A stretch of 64,000 nucleotides of DNA from Halopseudomonas litoralis (lineage in GTDB: Bacteria > Pseudomonadota > Gammaproteobacteria > Pseudomonadales > Pseudomonadaceae). The DNA lies in contig NZ_LT629748.1 of assembly GCF_900105005.1 (NCBI RefSeq), positions 3,923,843 to 3,987,842 on the forward strand, read 5' to 3'. The translations under genes and the position numbers were made by a program. Below, in pieces: positions 61,786 through 64,000 of this stretch; positions within the stretch are counted from its first letter, which is position 1; each line of letters starts with the position of its first letter. The notes under the pieces are model-generated. The model saw only the letters and a program-made list of their open reading frames with translations, was not told where the DNA came from and did no database searches.

Positions 61786-64000
61786 ATGCAAGGCATTATC
61801 CGTTTTGCGCTGGATAACCGGCTACTGGTAGTCGTGCTAGCTCTGGCGACCCTGGTGGGCGGCTACTTCGCCTATCGCACCCTGCCGGTGGACGCCTACC
61901 CTGACATTTCGCCGGCATTGGTCCAGGTGTTCGTAGAAACTGAGGGATTGGCACCCGAAGAAGTGGAAAAATACGTCACCTATCCGATCGAAAGTGCAAT
62001 GAATGGTCTGCCAGAACTCGACCATGTGCGTTCGATTTCCAACTTTGGGCTGTCAGTTGTCAATATCTATTTTGAGGATGGAACTGATATCTATTTCGCC
62101 CGGCAATTGGTGGGCGAGAGGCTTCAGGTCGCCCGGGAGTCGATTCCCGCCGGTTTTGGCGAGCCGGTCATGGGGCCTATTACTACAGGGCTTGGGCAGA
62201 TACTGTTTTATGTACTCGAGGACACCAGCGGTCAGTACAGCACTACCGAGCTGCGTGAGATTCAGGACTGGATCGTCAAGTTCAATTTGCAGACCGTCAA
62301 GGGCGTAACCGAAGTTCTTTCGATTGGCGGCGAAGTGAAACAGTTTCAGGTGAATGTCGATCCGAACGCGCTGCTTCGCTACGACGTCAGTTTGCCGGAA
62401 ATCAAGGAGCGTATTGAAGCCAACAACGCCAATGCCGGCGCCCAGTTCATCGTCAAAAATGACGAAGAGTACATTGTGCGGTCGGTGGGTCTTGCCACAG
62501 ATCTCGAGTCTCTTCGCAACATTGTGGTGAAGACCATCGACGGGACTCCCGTTTATTTGAACCAACTTGGCGATCTGGACATTGGCGGAGAAATTCGCCG
62601 CGGACTGACCACCAAGAATGGCAACGGCGAGGTGGTTGTCGGCATGGTGTTGAAGCTGATCGGCAGCAACACCTCCAACGTGATCAATGCGGTAAAGCAG
62701 GAGTTGGCGACAATCAACGACAACCTGCCTGAAGGCATCGAGGTGCAGCCGTATTACGACCAGGCTACGCTCGTGAAAGCGGCCGTAACCACTGTGATCA
62801 ATGCTCTGTTGCAGGGCATCATTCTAGTAGCCCTGGTTCTGCTGGCTTTTATGGGTGGTCTCAGGCCAAGCCTGGTGGTGGCGCTCTCCATTCCGTTTTC
62901 GGTCGGCTTTACCTTTCTTGCGATGAAAATTTTCGGAATATCCGCGAACCTGATGTCGCTGGGTGGGCTTGCCATCGCTATCGGTATGATGGTGGATGGC
63001 GCGGTTGTGGTGGTTGAAAACGTTGATCGCATGTTGCGCGAAGCCAAGCCTGATGAGTCGCGTCTGCATATCGTGATGCGCGCCTGCCAGTCGGTCGCAA
63101 GACCGATCCTGTTTGCGATCAGCATTATCATTGTCGTGTTCTTGCCGCTATTCACTTTACAGGGCGTGGAAGGTGCGACATTCAAACCGCTGGCCTACAC
63201 GGTGGCGGTGGCGATGTTTGGATCGCTGATCTTCGCGCTAGTGATCGCTCCAGTAGCCGCTTCGCTCCTGATGAGGAGTCCCAAGGTTCGTGAGGACAAG
63301 CCACGCAAGGACATCATCAGCTTTCTGCTCAAAGGTTATAAACCACTGGTAGAGGCAATGGTTGCTCGCCGCTGGATCGCGTTGGCGCTGGCGGTCGTCG
63401 TTCTGGCCGTGGGCGCTGCAGTAGCGCCGCGTCTGGGCTCGGAATTTGTGCCGCGTCTGAATGAGGGTGACCTGTTGATTCGCGCTACCATGGCGCCTTC
63501 TATCTCGCTGGAGAAAGCCAAAACCACTATCACTGTTTTTGAACGGCAATTGATGGAGGATTTTCCGGAGGTAACGCAGGTAGTCTCGCGTATTGGCCGG
63601 GGTGAAGTTGGCGCTCACGCCGATCCGGTAAACAACGCCGAGATATTCGTTGCTCTCAAGCCACAGGAGGAGTGGGTAAGCGCGGATACATTGGACGGTC
63701 TTTACGCCGCAATGAGCAAGAGATTTGAAGATTTCCCCGGTGCCAAGTTCAACTTCACACAACCTATCGCCGCAGCTGTGGATGAGTTGCTGACGGGGAC
63801 CAAGGCCGAACTTGCAGCCAAGCTCTTTGGTGATGACCTTGATGTGCTTGTTGAAAAAGCACGAGAGATCGAACAGGTGATGGGCACAGTGCGTGGAGCT
63901 CAGATGTTCAACGCGATCAGATCGGTGGCACACCGCAACTGCGCATTACGTTGGACCGGGCTGCGATCGCCCGCTACGGGCTCAATGTGAGTGATATTCA
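61786..64000 (+). CDS. czcA: Heavy metal RND efflux pump CzcA (apparent frameshift, runs off the window)
   Basis: Inner-membrane HME-RND permease; about 705 codons read cleanly, with TM1 LLVVVLALATLVGGYFAY, periplasmic pore domain, and TM4 AIGMMVDGAVVVVENVDRML. The usual first Asp of the TM4 DFG...DGA motif of CzcA is Ala here, while the DGA...VEN part is kept. At 63901-63904 the frame breaks: the expected AQDVQRDQIGGTPQLRITLD continues in the +1 shifted frame as if one G were missing after CAG (63901-63903). The shifted frame then stays open as family sequence to the window end. Either a real inactivating frameshift or a sequence error. The 3' part lies outside the window. Confidence 0.85.

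Noticed and set aside
1..64000. CRISPR array or rRNA operon
   Set aside because: No regularly spaced repeat series and no rRNA sequence were seen on reading through the window.

Overview
The window reads as chromosome of a Pseudomonas-type gammaproteobacterium (Pseudomonas or Halopseudomonas relatives). This is inferred from the contiguous recC-recB-recD order, an MvaT-like nucleoid protein fragment, the PtrA-CzcRS-CzcCBA metal cassette and overall GC-rich codon use. No rRNA, intact tRNA or CRISPR array was seen.

Left core (1-26 kb). A carboxynorspermidine dehydrogenase-type enzyme and a GS-like polyamine/amino-acid ligase are followed by the recCBD operon. Convergent to it is a four-gene cluster: amidoligase, class I glutamine amidotransferase, an unknown 319-aa protein and a Nudix hydrolase. 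Then come a stand-alone MvaT/H-NS dimerisation-domain protein, a BCCT transporter, a DnaQ-like exonuclease with a CBS/cNMP/DUF294 protein, and a PQQ-type sugar dehydrogenase lipoprotein. At 22.1-26.1 kb two divergent TPP riboswitches face away from each other. One controls a sodium:solute symporter. The other controls an SDR oxidoreductase and an LLM flavin monooxygenase. Together they look like an uncharacterised thiamin-related uptake and conversion unit.

Accessory region (about 26.3-55.7 kb). It begins with a tRNA-3'-end-like fragment (possible att site) and a truncated IS630 transposase. An AT-rich satellite-type module follows (unknown/RHH-like protein, AlpA regulator, inovirus Gp2/YagK-like replication protein). 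Next is a defence block: SNF2 helicase, large N6-adenine methyltransferase with a recombinant AT-rich centre, Res-type helicase/nuclease, then a Gabija pair (OLD-family GajA, UvrD-like GajB). An IS3 element interrupted by an IS21 element, both with clean target duplications, sits inside a decayed duplicate of the next module. That module holds two RadC-type proteins (one with a broken catalytic motif), an XRE regulator, a hydrolase/metal-binding protein, a YqaJ nuclease, a DUF932 protein, a glycine-zipper zinc-ribbon protein and an SOS-associated HMCES/YedK-type peptidase with a LexA box.

Right part (56-64 kb). A heavy-metal resistance cluster runs rightward: a 5'-truncated cation diffusion facilitator with a cysteine-rich tail, a PtrA-like small periplasmic protein, CzcR, CzcS, CzcC, CzcB and CzcA. 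CzcA appears frameshifted near 63903 and runs off the window.

All family assignments are from reading motifs; no database search was run.
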